DNA of 64,000 nt from Lingula anatina (Eukaryota > Brachiopoda > Lingulata > Lingulida > Lingulidae), in contig NW_019773681.1 in the NCBI RefSeq assembly GCF_001039355.2, positions 2,599 to 66,598 of the forward strand, read 5' to 3'. Positions within the stretch are counted from its first letter, which is position 1. Every line of letters starts with the position of its first letter. A model generated the notes under the pieces. It was not told where the DNA came from. It worked only from the letters and a program-made list of their open reading frames with translations, and ran no database searches. The translations under genes and the position numbers were made by a program. This document shows positions 1 to 11,175 of this stretch, one piece after another.

Positions 1-144
1 CCCTTCAAAGAATCCTGGATTCTCCCCTGTTAACAGTCTGATTGGTAAATAATTCAGTCAACAACATGAATAAAGAGTCCAAGCGTGTTTTTCAGTAGTC
101 GTACTAGAACACACCTAGAAACTGTATTCTATATGTACGCATTC

Positions 145-345
145 TAGTCCGGTTGCTTAGGGCAAAAAAATGGCCAAATCGTGACACGGCGGATAAAAGC
201 ACCAAATTTTGCATGTGGGTACCTTTTGACATACTAAATCAAATTAGAGCCGTAGCCCACAGAAAAAATGTACCGTTTGGCCAAAAAACCCAAAATGGCC
301 GCCAATTTGTGAAATTCTGTAGAAATATATACGTACTTATGTTGA
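145..345 (+). repeat. left terminal inverted repeat of the foldback element
   Basis: Matches the reverse complement of about 3180-3389, including the stretches around GACACGGCGGATAAAAGCAC and CATGTGGGTACC. The left arm has a few extra bases near 170-178 that are absent from the right arm. Confidence 0.8.
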
Positions 346-741
346 TTTTTATCATATTAAGTAATTTCTCAATGTTTTCCACATCCTTATCACCCATATT
401 ATGCATATGTGTCAGATAACAAACACGTGTCCTTGGACTTTTTGAAAAATCCAAGATGGCCGCCACATGGCATAGGAATACTAGATCATGTACACGGGTT
501 TTCAACTAACTAATGCCAACTAGGAAGATGCATTGCCCACTATCTAATTGTTTCTTATTACACAAATAATATATTTGTGGTGAGTAACTAACCTTTATTC
601 TCAGGCTTTTCGAGAAAAATCCAAGATGGCCGCCATATCAAAGGAATACACATAGGGCTTCTTCTGCAATGTACTGTAGATATAATATTAATTGATAAGT
701 TAGGTTTGTTTCTGAGTATTTTCCACATCTTTTTAATTCAC

Positions 742-743
<2 letters not shown>

Positions 744-812
<69 letters not shown>
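744..812. repeat. (AT)n microsatellite
   Basis: About 34 uninterrupted AT dinucleotides inside the foldback element. It produces a false run of alternating Ile-Tyr in translation. Confidence 0.95.
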
Positions 813-816
<4 letters not shown>

Positions 817-2483
817 AGAATGTTATGTGTATCCTTTTTGAAAAAACAAAACAAAATGGCTGCCATTAGCCATAGAAGTTGGGGTTCAGTTAATGCCTGA
901 GGGAGATAGGCTTACATATAAAATGAAGCTGAATTCAGTTGTTGTTCTGTTTTTTTTTTAGTATTATTATCCCATGATACATATCTGTTAGGTAATTAAT
1001 TTCCATATTTTATCATTTTGGGGAAATCCAAGATGGCCTTCTTTTCCCCATAGGAAAACTGGTGCATTAGATTTTATAGGCACTTCTAAGGCAAATGAGG
1101 GTAATCATGATATTTTGTCAAAATACTTAAGGGTATACACTTGTTACCCACCAGATAGATATCTCAAAGTCCAAAAAGAATGTGGGAAATACCGAAAAAC
1201 AAAATTAATTTTACATTGAACCCAATGTCTCTCTGGCAGTAGTTGAATGTACTATTCCTAAATTGTGAATTGCAGCAATCTTGAATTTTCTCAAATGCGC
1301 AAGATGCACACTTGCTACACAACAGATATAGAGTAAGGTTAATAAGGATGTCAACATGTTTGAACATAAAACGGCTTTATTTCATGTTGGAATCAATGTC
1401 TGAAGTGTTCCATTAATTGACACCTATTTGCATTTGAATGACATATTCCTATGACAACTGGCAGCTATCTTGGGTTTTCTCCGAATAATACTCAAGGATA
1501 CATACACTTTCTACACACACAGAGTCTTTCATAAGTGTTATAGTGAGAAATGACGACAGCAGTTTGGAGCTTTCGAACGTTTATTCACCGACTCTTGCTT
1601 CTTACAACTTCACAAATATTTATACTCAATTTCTCCGTACTGATCACGCATTTACTTGTTTTCTTTTCCATTGTCTTTGCGTGATTACAAAATATTTTCC
1701 ATTCTCATGTTGCAAGTCACTATGCAACATTTCCTTATTAGGTAATCCCTAAGAAACTTGTTTTCAATTAAAGATATCTAAAATATTATTTGGATTACTC
1801 ATGCTTGGACCTTATCCAAAACTCAGCTATCATGTGATAAATAGATGATCAAAATTAAAATATGTTATGAAATTAACCAATCACATTAACTGTTACTGAC
1901 TTTGACCTTTTCCATCTTTTTCTGACACTAAAAACATGTTCTACACTTGTTGACTCTTGGAGAAACTTAACTTACACTCAATAACTCTCTGTCCTTTTAC
2001 TCTTTTGATTCCGCTTTAATTGTTATCTGTGATTAGTGAAAGTGTAAGTAATTTGCTTTACAACATAAGGATAAATAGGATATGAAAAATATTTAAAAAC
2101 GATCTAAAGTTAACTGCATTTAAATTGTACTCAGTGTATTTCTGGCATTATTTGATTATATGTTTGAATATTCTAATGACAAAAGGCAGACATCTTGAAT
2201 TTTTTCCAGAATACTCAAAGATACACACATGCTACAGACCAGGTATACATCATAGGAGTAATAATAAATGGAATGAAAAACATAAATTATATTTAGAACA
2301 AACCCATGGTAATGTAATTGTACATGTATAATAAACCATATGCCTCTCTAGCAGTAATTGAAACCCACCCATTTGTATTCCTATGTCAAATTGTAGCTAT
2401 CTTGGATTTTCTCAGAATATCCAAGGATGTACACTATTTACCCACCAGATATATATCACAGGACTAATAAGGATGGGCAAAAC

Positions 2484-2789
2484 TTGATAAGCAAACACAA
2501 TTTCACCCTGGTAGTAGATGAAAAGCCATGGATGTGCAGTTGTAATTCCAGTAGTATTCCTATGGCCAATGACGGCCATCTTGGATTTTCTCAAAGTGAT
2601 CAAATATGCACATTAATTACCTGCTAGATATGTATCACAGTGTAATAATTATGTGTAAAACACTAAAAAAAACTGAATTTGATAGTGAATTAGCTGGCAT
2701 TAGATCCAACCTTTGATAAGCAAACACAATTTCACCCTGGTAGTAGATGAAAAGCCATGGATGTGCAGTTGTAATTCCAGTAGTATTCC
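2484..2789. repeat. identical 77-base direct repeat inside the foldback element
   Basis: 2484-2560 and 2713-2789 are the same 77 bases, from TTGATAAGCAAACAC to AGTAGTATTCC, while the neighbouring units of the array are strongly diverged. This points to a recent local duplication or gene conversion within an old element. Confidence 0.85.
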
Positions 2790-3179
2790 AGTGGCGGCCA
2801 TCTTGGATTTTCTCAAAATGCCCAGGAAAACATGTTAGTTACTCACCACATACATATTGTGTGGGTGGAAAGGATGTGGAAAACACCCAGAAACAAACTT
2901 AATTTGATAGTGGAAAATTAATCTTTCCAGTTGCCATTAGTTGAATCCCCCGTATACTAGAATTCCTGTGGCACATGGCAGCCATCTTGGATTTTCCAAA
3001 ATGCCCAATGACACTTCGTAGTTACTCACCACAAACATATTATGCGGGTAACAAAAATCTGAGAAACATACTTAATTTGATACTGGATAACGTATCTTTC
3101 TAGCTGATATTAGTTGTGCACTAGTATTCCTATGGCTGTTTCTATGGCATATGACAGCCATCTTGGATTTTTTTCAAAA

Positions 3180-3389
3180 ATTATTTATTTGATAAAAATC
3201 AACAAAGGTTTGTACACATTTCTGTAGAATTCCATAAATTGGCGGCCATTTTGGATTTTTTGGCCAAACGGTAATTTTTTTCCGTGGGCTACGGCTCTTA
3301 TTTGATTTAGTATGTCAAAGGGTACCCACATGCAAAATTTAGTGCTTTTATCCGCCGTGTCACGATTTTTTCCTTAAGCCACCGGACTA
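3180..3389 (-). repeat. right terminal inverted repeat of the foldback element
   Basis: Reverse-complement partner of 145-345. It ends in CCGGACTA and is followed by TTC. The arms are clearly similar but not identical, so the insertion is not very recent. Confidence 0.8.
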
Positions 3390-3903
3390 TTCGTATGAAC
3401 CATAACGTTTTATCAAGGGATTGATCACATGAAAGACCCGTCGAAAACCTGGTACAAGTTGTTATAAAACTATGAGAAATTCAAAATGATGTGATTCATT
3501 CAGGTTCATCATTGACGTCTCGCGACTTTGTTCTCGTTAAAAACCAAACTTCTGATTCCATGAATGGCGAACGTGGGCTTGATGCTGCAACTTAAATTTT
3601 TAGTCAGCAGGCCAATTTCCCTAACTGAGCAAAAAATGTATCGTAGCATGGCAGTTGACCTTATCGATTTCTTTTTGTTGTGTGTATGTAAAGAAAGCCC
3701 CCCGATGCTGATTTTTCAGAATAATTTTCACATAGGGGAAACGTGTAACAGGAATGGTAGTCCTAGGAATGGAAGTCCGGGCTCCATATGATTAGTACAG
3801 GTTAGGGTTCATTGGAGTATTGGGGTTAGTATATGGACGAATGTCACCTGTACAAAATAATGTGTTGTAGTCCCAGTTAAACACTTCTGGTCTTGTTGAG
3901 TAT

Positions 3904-4071
3904 CAGGGGCAGATTTAGGCCGTCTTTTGGGTCTTCCGGAAGACGGTCAGATTTTCAAGTTTACATTGACGGGTATCTAATTTTTTCTGTCGGAAGACGG
4001 TCAAAAATGGAGGATGGATCAACAAATATATTATGAAACACTGTCAGAAAATATCTCTGGATCCGCCCCTG
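3904..4071 (+). mobile_element. 168-base MITE, CAGGGGC termini
   Basis: Begins CAGGGGCAGAT and ends ATCCGCCCCTG, and is flanked on both sides by AGTAT (3899-3903 and 4072-4076), a possible target duplication. The inner part carries inverted copies of a GTCTTCCGGAAGACGG-like segment. The termini resemble hAT-type non-autonomous elements, but the superfamily is inferred. A relative in the opposite orientation lies at 7883-8047. Confidence 0.75.
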
Positions 4072-4076
4072 AGTAT

Positions 4077-4843
4077 CGTATGTGACATCGAATATTTGCA
4101 CGTTTTTGAGCATATGAAGGTATCTCCGCCGGGTTTATTGAACATTCGTGAACAGTTTCAGTAACAACCTCTCACCTAAAATGAGCTGTACCTGTTGTCA
4201 TTTGCATAACAACGTTCATCGTGCTGTCTTCCCGCTTCTTCTTCCTGCTCACTTGGCAGTTGGACAGTCGGGTGTGGACGCAACAGTATGTGTGGAGCAG
4301 TCAGAAGGTCGAGCTTTTATAAGGCGTGGAAGCAAATGTATGTTTGTGAGTATCACTATTTCTTCATCAACCACAGCCATTAAATTCTAAAGGCGCAGAA
4401 GAATATGAAAATATTCACGACAAATATTTATGACATGAATCCTTCTACTACATTTCCCTTGTTACTTGTATGTCACTCAGTATGGTAGAAATTATTGCTT
4501 ACTGTGCACTTGGACTAAATGTCCGGGATTCATCTGACTTTGTATGATAACCTAAGTTTGCTTGAAATCCTCTGCACTTTGTAACCCTCTGTTTGAAAAT
4601 GTTGTGTGCCACGGCCTTGACAATTGATTTTGAGTATTTTGACCTAATTCAAAATGTAGTGTGTGTTTAAATGTTAGTATCACCACATAAATTAATTAAT
4701 AAAGTAATTGGATGATGCTTGTCACCGCTCTGAGCTTCTCATCCAAAGATTTCGAGTGCTCATTACACAATGATTAACAGATACACGTTACACAGCCGTC
4801 TCCAAAGGAATGGATATGAAGACTTTGAATGAACTACCAGCCA

Positions 4844-4885
<42 letters not shown>

Positions 4886-6645
4886 ATCGAAAACTATGGG
4901 CATCGTTTTGGTCAAATTCAACATGATTTACATAAATATCAACGATGTGGTATTAATACGTTATAACCCAGACATGCTATATACCAGTACTGTCTGATCT
5001 TTCACGATCGAACTTCTATGGATTTTTATCAGTATATCCAGAATTTCCAACACTATGGGGCCATGGTTTTAATATCATAAAAAAAAAAACATCTTTACAA
5101 TGATCGACTACCGTGGAATATCCGCACAGGTCAAACGATAAACGTTGAATGATGAATACACAAAAGCCGTTTCTAATTGATAACGATGTGAATGCGTGGT
5201 GAGCGTGGCTGATGACAACATGAGCGGTTAAATTTCCACCTCTCACTCGTGTTAAGATTAATCTTGAACACCTGGTTCTATTTGAATAAGGAAACGGGAT
5301 CTCACTTCTATTTGGAGTAACATTTGGTAACTAGACCTAAAATATTATTAAGATAACAGTTATCATTTCTGGAAATCTTTGTTGTTTTTGCAACTGGTGA
5401 GTTATGTTTATTCAAAGTAGCAGTAGCTGTTTGTTCATAAACGCAAATAAACAAAGAAGGATAAAAAGTCAAGGGCAAGTTCTAGACGAAAGGTAGGAGT
5501 GAAAAGGGGAGAGGGTCAAATTAAAAATCAGTTTCTCAGAATATTTAGATATGTCACCACTGTAATTCATAATGATAATGCTGATGATAATAATTTTTAT
5601 TTACATGAATACTATTTGCTTATAGTAAAATCAACCACATGCTCAACAGAATACAGTTGTAAAGTGGAATGTCGAATTGCCAGATAAAGTAAACCTTCCA
5701 ATGTTGAAAAAATGTAAATTGTAATTGTAAAATACTATTAGGATAATAAAATATAATCAGACTCTCTTCCTTTTTCTTAAAAAAAGCCTAGCAAGGAATT
5801 CGAACGCGTAACCATTTGTATTCCCTTTCTTATGTCTTGAAAAAGAAGGAAATCAACACCCATGGGCTTCGGAGAACACATGCAGATATCTCAATTCTTC
5901 CGAATATTCTTCTTCATGAAAGCGCTGCATGTCTCTTTCGCAGCTAAGAACGGCAGAGGTATGCTGATGATAATGAGATTTTTTATTATTTGTTTAGCTT
6001 TCAGTTATAGATATCATTGATCCATATTTGCAGACTCACTGTGCTAGAGAGAAATTGCTAGAGAGAAATTACTGTAAGTGACCTACTGGTACACGTAGAA
6101 AAGAGACAATATATGGAATATTTTGGCCCGTGGCCAGAACAGTTCGAAAGGGCCCCCTTTTGCTGGAAAAAGTTCCCCTCTGGGTAAAATCATATTTAGG
6201 TACACGAAGATTTCATGTTAAAAGGACAACTTTTTCAGGAAAAGACCCCCCCCCCTCCTTTTTTGAAATTGCTAGCGGGCCTGGTATTCCACGTCAGATG
6301 ACAGGGTTGATTACCTGGTGATCTTTGAACTGTGGAGTAGGATATTAAATAGAGGATATTTTACTGTAATCATGGCGAGCAAGTAAACTGAGGGTCTGAT
6401 CGGACGTTTACCTCAGCAAGGACAAGGGTACCTTGCATGTTAGGCCGAAAACTGTGTCAAGTGCAACGTGTGATGTCATGTTATGGAAATTAAAAAAATT
6501 AGCAGGTCTTCGTCTCCTCTTAAATTCACGGGAATGAGATTTTTCCAACTATCGGCAGATTTGCGACATTTTGGGAATCAAAACAATCATTGGCCTAGGC
6601 GGCACCCTGGAGCCCACGTCATATTTTCCGTTTTTTTTTTACTAT
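4077..6645. other. no recognised gene
   Basis: Only short ORFs without recognisable domains or repeat membership are seen. The stretch contains a poly(A) run (4845-4883) and AT-rich sequence. Confidence 0.5.
4845..4883 (+). repeat. 39-base poly(A) run
   Basis: An uninterrupted A tract. It could be the tail of a retroposed sequence, but I see no flanking target duplication and no recognisable body upstream, so the origin is open. Confidence 0.9.
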
Positions 6646-6831
6646 AACCCATTTACACTGGACGGCGTCCTTTCTGCGTCCTTTGTGCAACCATGAATCT
6701 GCCGTCGCTGTTGTCGTAAAAGGGAGGCACAAGCATCCCTTGGTTGCTGAATAAATTATCAATGATCGGCCTGCTTCACTCTCAAACGGGTCCGTACTAC
6801 GGGACGCAGAGCGGACGCCTTCCAATAGGGC
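6646..6831 (+). mobile_element. short inverted-repeat element (GGCGTCC family)
   Basis: The ends are inverted relatives: ACTGGACGGCGTCCTTTCTG at the left, and GGACGCAGAGCGGACGCC at the right. A diverged copy in the opposite orientation lies at about 36225-36419. No coding capacity is seen. Confidence 0.55.
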
Positions 6832-7689
6832 TTAAGAAGCAGTTTCGTCTCTGCAGTCAGGGTAGTCCAATACCATTGTTTCATCACAGCTAGTATGAGA
6901 CGACCTTGAGACGCCTACTGCGCAAAAGAATCGCCATAAAAGGAAATGTGTCCAAAGCGTCATCTGAGGACGCAGAAACGACTTTGACCTTGGTATATTA
7001 TGTCACAGATTGAACTGAATTTCAGGTAACTCCATTTCTGAGCTTTCATCAGTAAGTTTTTATCAACCACGAAAGATTGAATTTCGTCGCCTCACGAAGG
7101 CGCCTGAAAACTCGAACAAGTCGAAAATTTGAGTTGGCTTATCTTTGCTTACATTATACATAGGGCATAAAGTTACATGATCCATGTTGCGTTGAATTAA
7201 GATTTGCTATTATTGCTCATTCTTATTTGGCTTAAAGTGTTTCGATAACATCTATCATTTTTGGAAATCTGTCGAAAATAATTCTGAATAGAAATCTCAG
7301 AAACAAGAAAACCCGTTGGAAATAATTATCCCTTACGTTATGAAAATCAGCTTGGTTGGACCATTTTTCCCAAATTTGTGCTTTTTTTTTTTGCTTTTTT
7401 TCAGCAGTAATGCAATACAGATTGCACAAAGTTGAGTGACGGTTGATTTACTGTCTCCAAACTTACAGGAGTGATCAACAGAAGTAAAATATCGGTCGAT
7501 TTCGAAAACAAGCCTGATATGATTATTTTTCTTTAAGAAATGCTTTATTTTGTGAAATATTAAAATTTCAGATGTTGGTATTTTCAAGGGGTGACTTTGG
7601 ACTTCCATGGGCTTGAACACGTAGCTGGTCACGTTTTCTAAATATATACTGTATGTTACCAGCAGCGTATAATTAAAAACTGGCGGTGA
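6832..7689. other. no recognised gene
   Basis: AT-rich, with short ORFs only. No domain, splice-supported exon or repeat boundary was recognised. Confidence 0.5.
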
Positions 7690-7874
7690 TTATGCTGTTA
7701 AGCACATTCTAAAAACAGTGTTCAGCATTTAGACACATGCAACACACGTTTAGCACCTTAACACATTTAGAAATATGTGTAAAAGCTTCTCACAGAAGAA
7801 AATGCTAGACGTGTTTGGCAGCGTTACACGTTTAGTTATGTGTTTTGCTTCACCGGTATATGACTCTATAACAA
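7690..7874 (-). mobile_element. degraded MITE copy (ACTGTAAAAACA family)
   Basis: Shares the blocks AAAACAGTGTTCAGCA, ACACGTTTAG, and TCTATAACAAG with the better preserved copy at 15659-15921, but is shorter and rearranged. The terminal repeats are incomplete, so the boundaries are approximate. Confidence 0.55.
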
Positions 7875-7882
7875 GTTCGTGA

Positions 7883-8047
7883 TGGGGCGGATCCAGAGAT
7901 ATTTTCTGACAGACTTCCAAATTATCTTTGTTGATATATCCCCTATATTTGACCGTCTTCCGACTGGAAAATTTAGATACCCGTGAATGCAAATTGAAAA
8001 TCTGACCGTCTTCCGGAAGACCCAGAAGACGGCTTCAATCCGCCCCA
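7883..8047 (-). mobile_element. 165-base MITE, second copy of the 3904-4071 family
   Basis: Starts TGGGGCGGAT and ends ATCCGCCCCA. The interior matches 3904-4071 in reverse complement, including the GACCGTCTTCCGGAAGAC block. It lies directly next to the MITE fragment ending near 7874. Confidence 0.75.
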
Positions 8048-8185
8048 AGCCTTTTTGACATCACCTAGTAACAAATAAACAAAACCACCTGAAGAAAGAA
8101 TGTAACCGGTCGGGGCAAAATAGTTGCTGTTCTTTTTTCTTTTTATTATATATAATATATACTCGAACAGGAAAAACGCTTTTAC

Positions 8186-8189
<4 letters not shown>

Positions 8190-8229
<40 letters not shown>
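8190..8229. repeat. (AT)n microsatellite
   Basis: About 20 AT repeats. Translation of this and flanking AT-rich DNA produces spurious Tyr-Ile ORFs. Confidence 0.9.
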
Positions 8230-8233
<4 letters not shown>

Positions 8234-9679
8234 AGAATATAAAATATATATATAAGAAAGCATCAGCCATAACACCGACAGGATGAACCCACGCTCGGTT
8301 GTCACCTTGATTGGATACGGTAATGTGCCAAGCATTTCGACGGGCCCAGTCAATCCGACCATAAAAATTATTTTATAAAATTAATTTTTCTGGGCTCAAA
8401 CATTTAGTCCATACGTCAAAATCATGCGACAGAATTTTTTTCTTGTTCCGATTGTTCGACCACATCGTCGGCAAGACTCGGTAAATTTTCAAGCCAGTGA
8501 AATAGATGCTGCATGTCTCGGCCCTTTGTCAATTGTTGTACTTTCAATAGCTTTTGTCAATGAGGAAGAAACAATTTATTGAAGATCTAATCTGGAAGCA
8601 AGACGTACCTGTCATTTCCTTTGTCCCCTATAACAATAATAGTGCTTATAGACATACAATTTGTGCTAATTTAGCAGACTTGCCCTCGCTGGCTGATTCG
8701 TCATGCCCGTAACTTGGGGAGGGGGGGGGATGTCTGTTCTGGATGAAACCAAATGTCGACAGTGGGTAGGATATGTAGTAAACATCTTCATATAGACCAT
8801 ACATAGCGTATTAAAATAGCGTATAAAAATGTTGGGAAGAATAAGCAATTTGTTTTCAAGTTTGATTGAAATATATATGCAGGGGAAACGTTCTTGAAGT
8901 CAATGCCGCGAGATCCTACATTTACTACAGTCGACTGAAAGATCAGTGAGATCGACCGCCTAGACTTGTTGGCGATAAATACCACGCGCTGTCAAAATCT
9001 GACGAACGCGTGTAGCTATATTCACCGTCATGGATAACTGTTCTGTCAACAATAAAAATGACGTCTACCTTATTAGAAAAAAAAAACCCCAGTAACTTAT
9101 GTGGCAGTGAAAAGCGGAGCTACACAGAGAGTTCCACTGGGTATTTACGTTACCTGTGAGTCACTATTTCCCCAGATGCATGAAACGTTGATATTATTTA
9201 GCGTAATCCGTGAAGAACTCCATTCCTGTGACCCCCTCCCCCACAATGGGACCGTCTTCATTAACATGTGGTTTGCGCTAGGTATGCTGGAGCAGACCAG
9301 ATAAGACCAGTCTCTCATTTCTGCGTTTGCTCAATTCTCACGTCAAATTATAAATGCATCTGTTTTGTGTAAATTATGGCAATTAAATGCTTATTTTACG
9401 TTCGGGTTGTATCAGTGGGGTTTTCAATATGCACCGTGGCTTGTGCACAGCGAGTGTATATATGTAAGAAAATCGGAAGAGTGCCAACAAGATACGTCTA
9501 TCGGCACAGGTTGGCTCCGTAGATTGCATTTTCTCAATATGTTGTAAACGATTGTCGTAAAATCCCTATATGATTTTAAAACCGGGTGCATAAATTTGAA
9601 AACCACCTAGAACAACCTTATACTGCCACATTAATCTAATACAATGCAAAAAAGCCCTATCAAAAGGTGTTAAACATTC
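8230..9679. other. no recognised gene
   Basis: Only short unconvincing ORFs. A fragment at about 8283-8322 matches, inverted, about 9762-9790 (the CCAATCAAGGTGACAGC region), so part of this stretch is old repeat. Confidence 0.5.
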
Positions 9680-9754
9680 AAACCGAATGTCGTAAAGTGC
9701 CCATATACCCCCATAGAGACAATAAAATAGAGTACTCTAAAGTAAGAGTACAGT

Positions 9755-9945
9755 TTACTATCCAATCAAGGTGACAGCAGAGCGTGGATGAGCCCGCAGT
9801 CGTCCTACAAAATTTGTTCTGGGGTATGATACTACGAAATGCAATCTGACACACACCTTGAAAACGGGTAGTGTGGTGCGATATACCGGTTAATTCAGGA
9901 TCCTTAGGTGCCGAGTCTGGTAGTTGGGTAGGCCTGATACTGTTC
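9755..9945 (+). mobile_element. one-armed copy of the GGCCTACCCAACTACC foldback family
   Basis: The right part (about 9830-9940) matches the right arm of the complete foldback insertion at 23776-24052, including ACCTTGAAAACGGGTAGTGT, and GGTTAATTCAGGATCCTTA. The left arm is not clearly present, so this is a truncated relative. Confidence 0.6.
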
Positions 9946-10174
9946 TTATGGGGGAAAGGCGGAGAATGGATGCCTCCAACCCGCCTCAACCCTCCTCAAC
10001 CACTTTGTTTTCAAAGAAAATTGTTGTAAATTCAGTATTGGCACCGGTGATTTATAGCTATGCTGTTAATTTCTAAAACTTTTTACATGTGAAAAAACAT
10101 CGGTACACGGGTTATGCAGCATTGGCAGCTAGTGAACACCCTGTAGAATGATTGACGCTAAGCAGCTGGGTTTG

Positions 10175-10201
10175 ATTGGTTTGTCAGACTGTCCACGTGA
10201 C
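10175..10201 (+). promoter_or_regulatory. ATTGG-N13-CCACGTGAC module upstream of defensin gene 1
   Basis: An inverted CCAAT box (ATTGG, 10175-10179) is followed after 13 bases by CCACG (10193-10197), within the E-box CACGTGAC (10194-10201), 68 bases before the start codon. The same pair with the same 13-base spacing precedes the other two paralogues. CACGTGAC is the core bound by bHLH-Zip factors of the USF/TFE type; that this holds here is inference. Confidence 0.6.
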
Positions 10202-10260
10202 CTAAAGTATCTACATATACCATGTCTGTCGTCTGCATAGCCATTCTTCTTGCCGTGAAG

Positions 10261-10843
10261 ATGAAGTTTCTTACCAGTGTTGCGCTGTTCGTGATAATTT
10301 TGTCGATTTTGCTGCTTGAAGTCGAGAGTAGCACAACGGCTGGATTAGGGGCAGCTCTAAGCATTTCCCATTCATACACTGTCATTACTCATTCTGACCA
10401 TATAACCAAAAGAAAAGGTTAGTAATTTTTCTCTACAGAAGCTACAGGTGCACGCGAACCAATATTCTTGGTGCGAATGTCATATCTCCATTTTTGAAAA
10501 ATATTTAACGGATTTCTTGGAGTTTCCATTGGTCACCTGTCTCATTTATTTGTTATTGCTATTTGTTTGTTTTATATTTGCTATATATTAATAATGATAT
10601 AAGGTAGTTATAAAAAACAGTTGATTAGGTTCCGCAATAATTTTTTAACATAATTCATTAGTTTTCATGTATTTTGAACCGTTTATGTCTATTGTAGCTA
10701 TACAGAAGGGGCAGACGGTATATCTTGGGAAGAAAGGCGGAAAATGCCACTTCAAAAAATGCTGGACGGCGTGCTATGATCTGCTCGGAAGGGGTGGGCA
10801 ATGTTCCTCCGACCAAGAAGTGTGCGTCTGTTTCAATGAGTGA
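10261..10843 (+). CDS. secreted CS-alpha-beta defensin-like peptide 1
   Basis: Two coding exons, 10261-10417 and 10698-10843, joined by a phase-1 intron (GTTAGT donor, TTGTAG acceptor), give a 100-residue precursor. Residues 1-21 or so form a signal peptide (MKFLTSVALFVIILSILLLE). A variable propeptide follows and ends in a basic TKRK stretch at the exon junction, a plausible processing site. The C-terminal domain has six cysteines spaced C-x4-C-x3-C-x9-C-x6-C-x-C, with the GQC gamma-core and the CxxxC...CxC framework of CS-alpha-beta defensins. This family usually disrupts microbial membranes or cell-wall synthesis. I chose the ATG at 10261 rather than the in-frame one at 10222 because it aligns with the starts of the two paralogues, and the preceding AGCCATTCTTCTTG is untranslated leader in all three. 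The closest alternative would be another CS-alpha-beta peptide such as a drosomycin-like or channel-acting form; the target is not predictable. Confidence 0.85.
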
Positions 10844-11062
10844 AACTTCAGTAAGTTTAAAAATTGTTAATCTCTTACTTTTTTAAGTTCGGAGAAAATC
10901 CAATTTGATAAGCATAAATTTATTTATTTATCAATTTATTTATTTGCTGCATTGTTTAACGTTGTAAAGGTTAAACTCGCATTGCTTACCTGCAAACTAA
11001 TATATATCATACGGTTTACTTGATAATTCCTAACAAGCTTATATGTACTTTTTTTACTTTAG

Positions 11063-11175
11063 GCACTAGTGTGGCTGCAATAAGAGAGTGACCACATAAA
11101 GCTTTCGTATTTTGTCTTCATTTCGAATTAAGTGTGAAAAATTAATGATGAAAATAAATTGCAGCCGAAAAATAG
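11063..11175 (+). other. 3' UTR exon and polyadenylation signal of defensin gene 1
   Basis: The stop codon at 10841-10843 is followed seven bases later by a donor (GTAAGT at 10851) and an acceptor ending at 11062 (TTTTACTTTAG). The exon contains AATAAA at 11153-11158. Both other paralogues have the same design. The intron lies too close to the stop to be expected to trigger nonsense-mediated decay. Confidence 0.65.

Larger units (their letters stand above)
145..3389. mobile_element. 3.2-kb foldback DNA element with long inverted termini
   Basis: The two ends are inverted copies of each other for about 200 bases: the left end (from TAGTCCGG) matches the reverse complement of the right end (to CCGGACTA). 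TTC stands on both outer flanks (142-144 and 3390-3392), a possible 3-base target duplication. The interior is a loose array of 160-220-base units, each carrying a box like CCAAGATGGCCGCC or its complement. The box is in plus orientation in the left part (451, 621, about 853, about 1027) and in minus orientation in the right part (about 2195 to 3255), so the array itself is an inverted repeat. No transposase frame is visible; the short ORFs inside are repeat translation. This is a non-autonomous element of unassigned superfamily. Confidence 0.8.

Noticed and set aside
7973-8362. 129-residue minus-strand ORF
   Set aside because: Crosses an (AT)n run and a MITE; no protein-like composition.
10222-10260. 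Upstream in-frame ATG of defensin gene 1
   Set aside because: The matching sequence is untranslated leader in genes 2 and 3, and the signal peptide starts naturally at 10261.
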